Part shown: piece by piece, positions 63,937 to 64,000 of the stretch
Layout of the letters: each line of letters begins with the position of its first letter
How positions within the stretch are numbered: position 1 is the first letter of the stretch
NCBI GenBank assembly: GCA_945861085.1
Contig: OX244046.1
Location: 3,224,001 to 3,288,000, forward strand
From: Clostridioides difficile_D
GTDB taxonomy: Bacteria > Bacillota > Clostridia > Peptostreptococcales > Peptostreptococcaceae
Direction: 5' to 3'
Length of the DNA: 64,000 bases
Position numbers and translations under genes: made by a program
The notes under the pieces: model-generated
Told to the model about the DNA's origin: nothing
Seen by the model: the letters and a program-made list of their open reading frames with translations, nothing else
Databases searched by the model: none

Positions 63937-64000
63937 AATGTGCCTTTCTTTCTATAATTATTTTTATATCTATATTAATTATAATAATCTATTCCTATTT

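Noticed and set aside
1..64000. CRISPR array
   Set aside because: Cas genes are cut at the left edge, but I saw no direct-repeat/spacer array anywhere. The 120-bp MITE-like copies are too few, too far apart and diverged.
1..64000. tRNA or rRNA genes
   Set aside because: No TTCRANNC/CCA-type tRNA pattern or GC-rich rRNA block noticed; only an AT-rich background with the one GC-rich mobile remnant.

Overview
This window looks like a chromosomal segment of a low-GC, anaerobic, Gram-positive Clostridia member. The gene families, their order, and an IS605-type element fused to a group I intron (an IStron) all point to Clostridioides difficile. That is recognition from memory; no database was searched. 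Most of the DNA is very AT-rich. The exception is one GC-richer block at about 17.15-21.61 kb, which is a decayed mobile element.

Layout. (1) 1-2.3 kb: the left edge cuts a type I-B CRISPR-Cas operon (cas8b fragment, cas6), with a WYL regulator upstream whose start codon appears to be ATT. (2) 2.5-8.1 kb: a Bce-type peptide-antibiotic module (permease, ATPase, kinase, response regulator) that encloses uppP. (3) 8.4-11.7 kb: a sulfonate/nitrate/taurine-type ABC importer led by a small protein that looks like a degenerate [FeFe]-hydrogenase H-cluster domain. (4) 12.1-17.1 kb: GyrI-like protein, class Ib ribonucleotide reductase nrdEF with paired NrdR boxes, and a pentapeptide-repeat protein. 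(5) 17.15-21.6 kb: remnant of a Tn916/Tn1549-like element with dead recombinase and sigma genes but an intact flavoprotein/HxlR pair. It sits inside a copy of a ~120-bp MITE-like repeat that occurs twice more, at 37.1 and 40.9 kb. (6) 21.7-25.5 kb: a B12-type ABC importer under a cobalamin riboswitch. (7) 25.6-33.1 kb: a sugar-acid catabolic cluster with an IclR regulator; a shared 16-bp operator lies upstream of both the permease operon and the alcohol dehydrogenase. (8) 33.3-36.9 kb: an SH3/YkuD L,D-transpeptidase and the IStron, which splits a DUF434 pseudogene. (9) 37.2-40.5 kb: a thiol-redox group (RclA/MerA-like flavoprotein, CcdA-TlpA fusion, HxlR regulator). (10) 41-48.7 kb: a mannosyl-sugar PTS with GH38 mannosidase and a PRD regulator, then a GRP sugar transporter. 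(11) 48.9-58 kb: mostly single genes (C_GCAxxG_C_C, TDT transporter, DUF1848, QueG-like, DUF2087 regulator, thioredoxin, TrmB-PhzF pair, POT transporter). (12) 58-59.86 kb: an unusually long AT-rich gap. (13) 59.9-63.9 kb: a CarD-like regulator, then a three-gene operon of a 22-residue-repeat protein, a MoxR AAA ATPase and a metallopeptidase-like/VWA protein.

The most informative signals are regulatory. Three promoters, for the RclA-like flavoprotein, the HxlR regulator and thioredoxin, share a nearly identical 20-bp operator at the same position beside the -35 box, each with a 17-bp -35/-10 spacer. They define a probable HxlR redox regulon. The best candidates for under-described systems are the repeat protein/MoxR/VWA operon, the H-cluster-like protein with its ABC importer, and the redox regulon.
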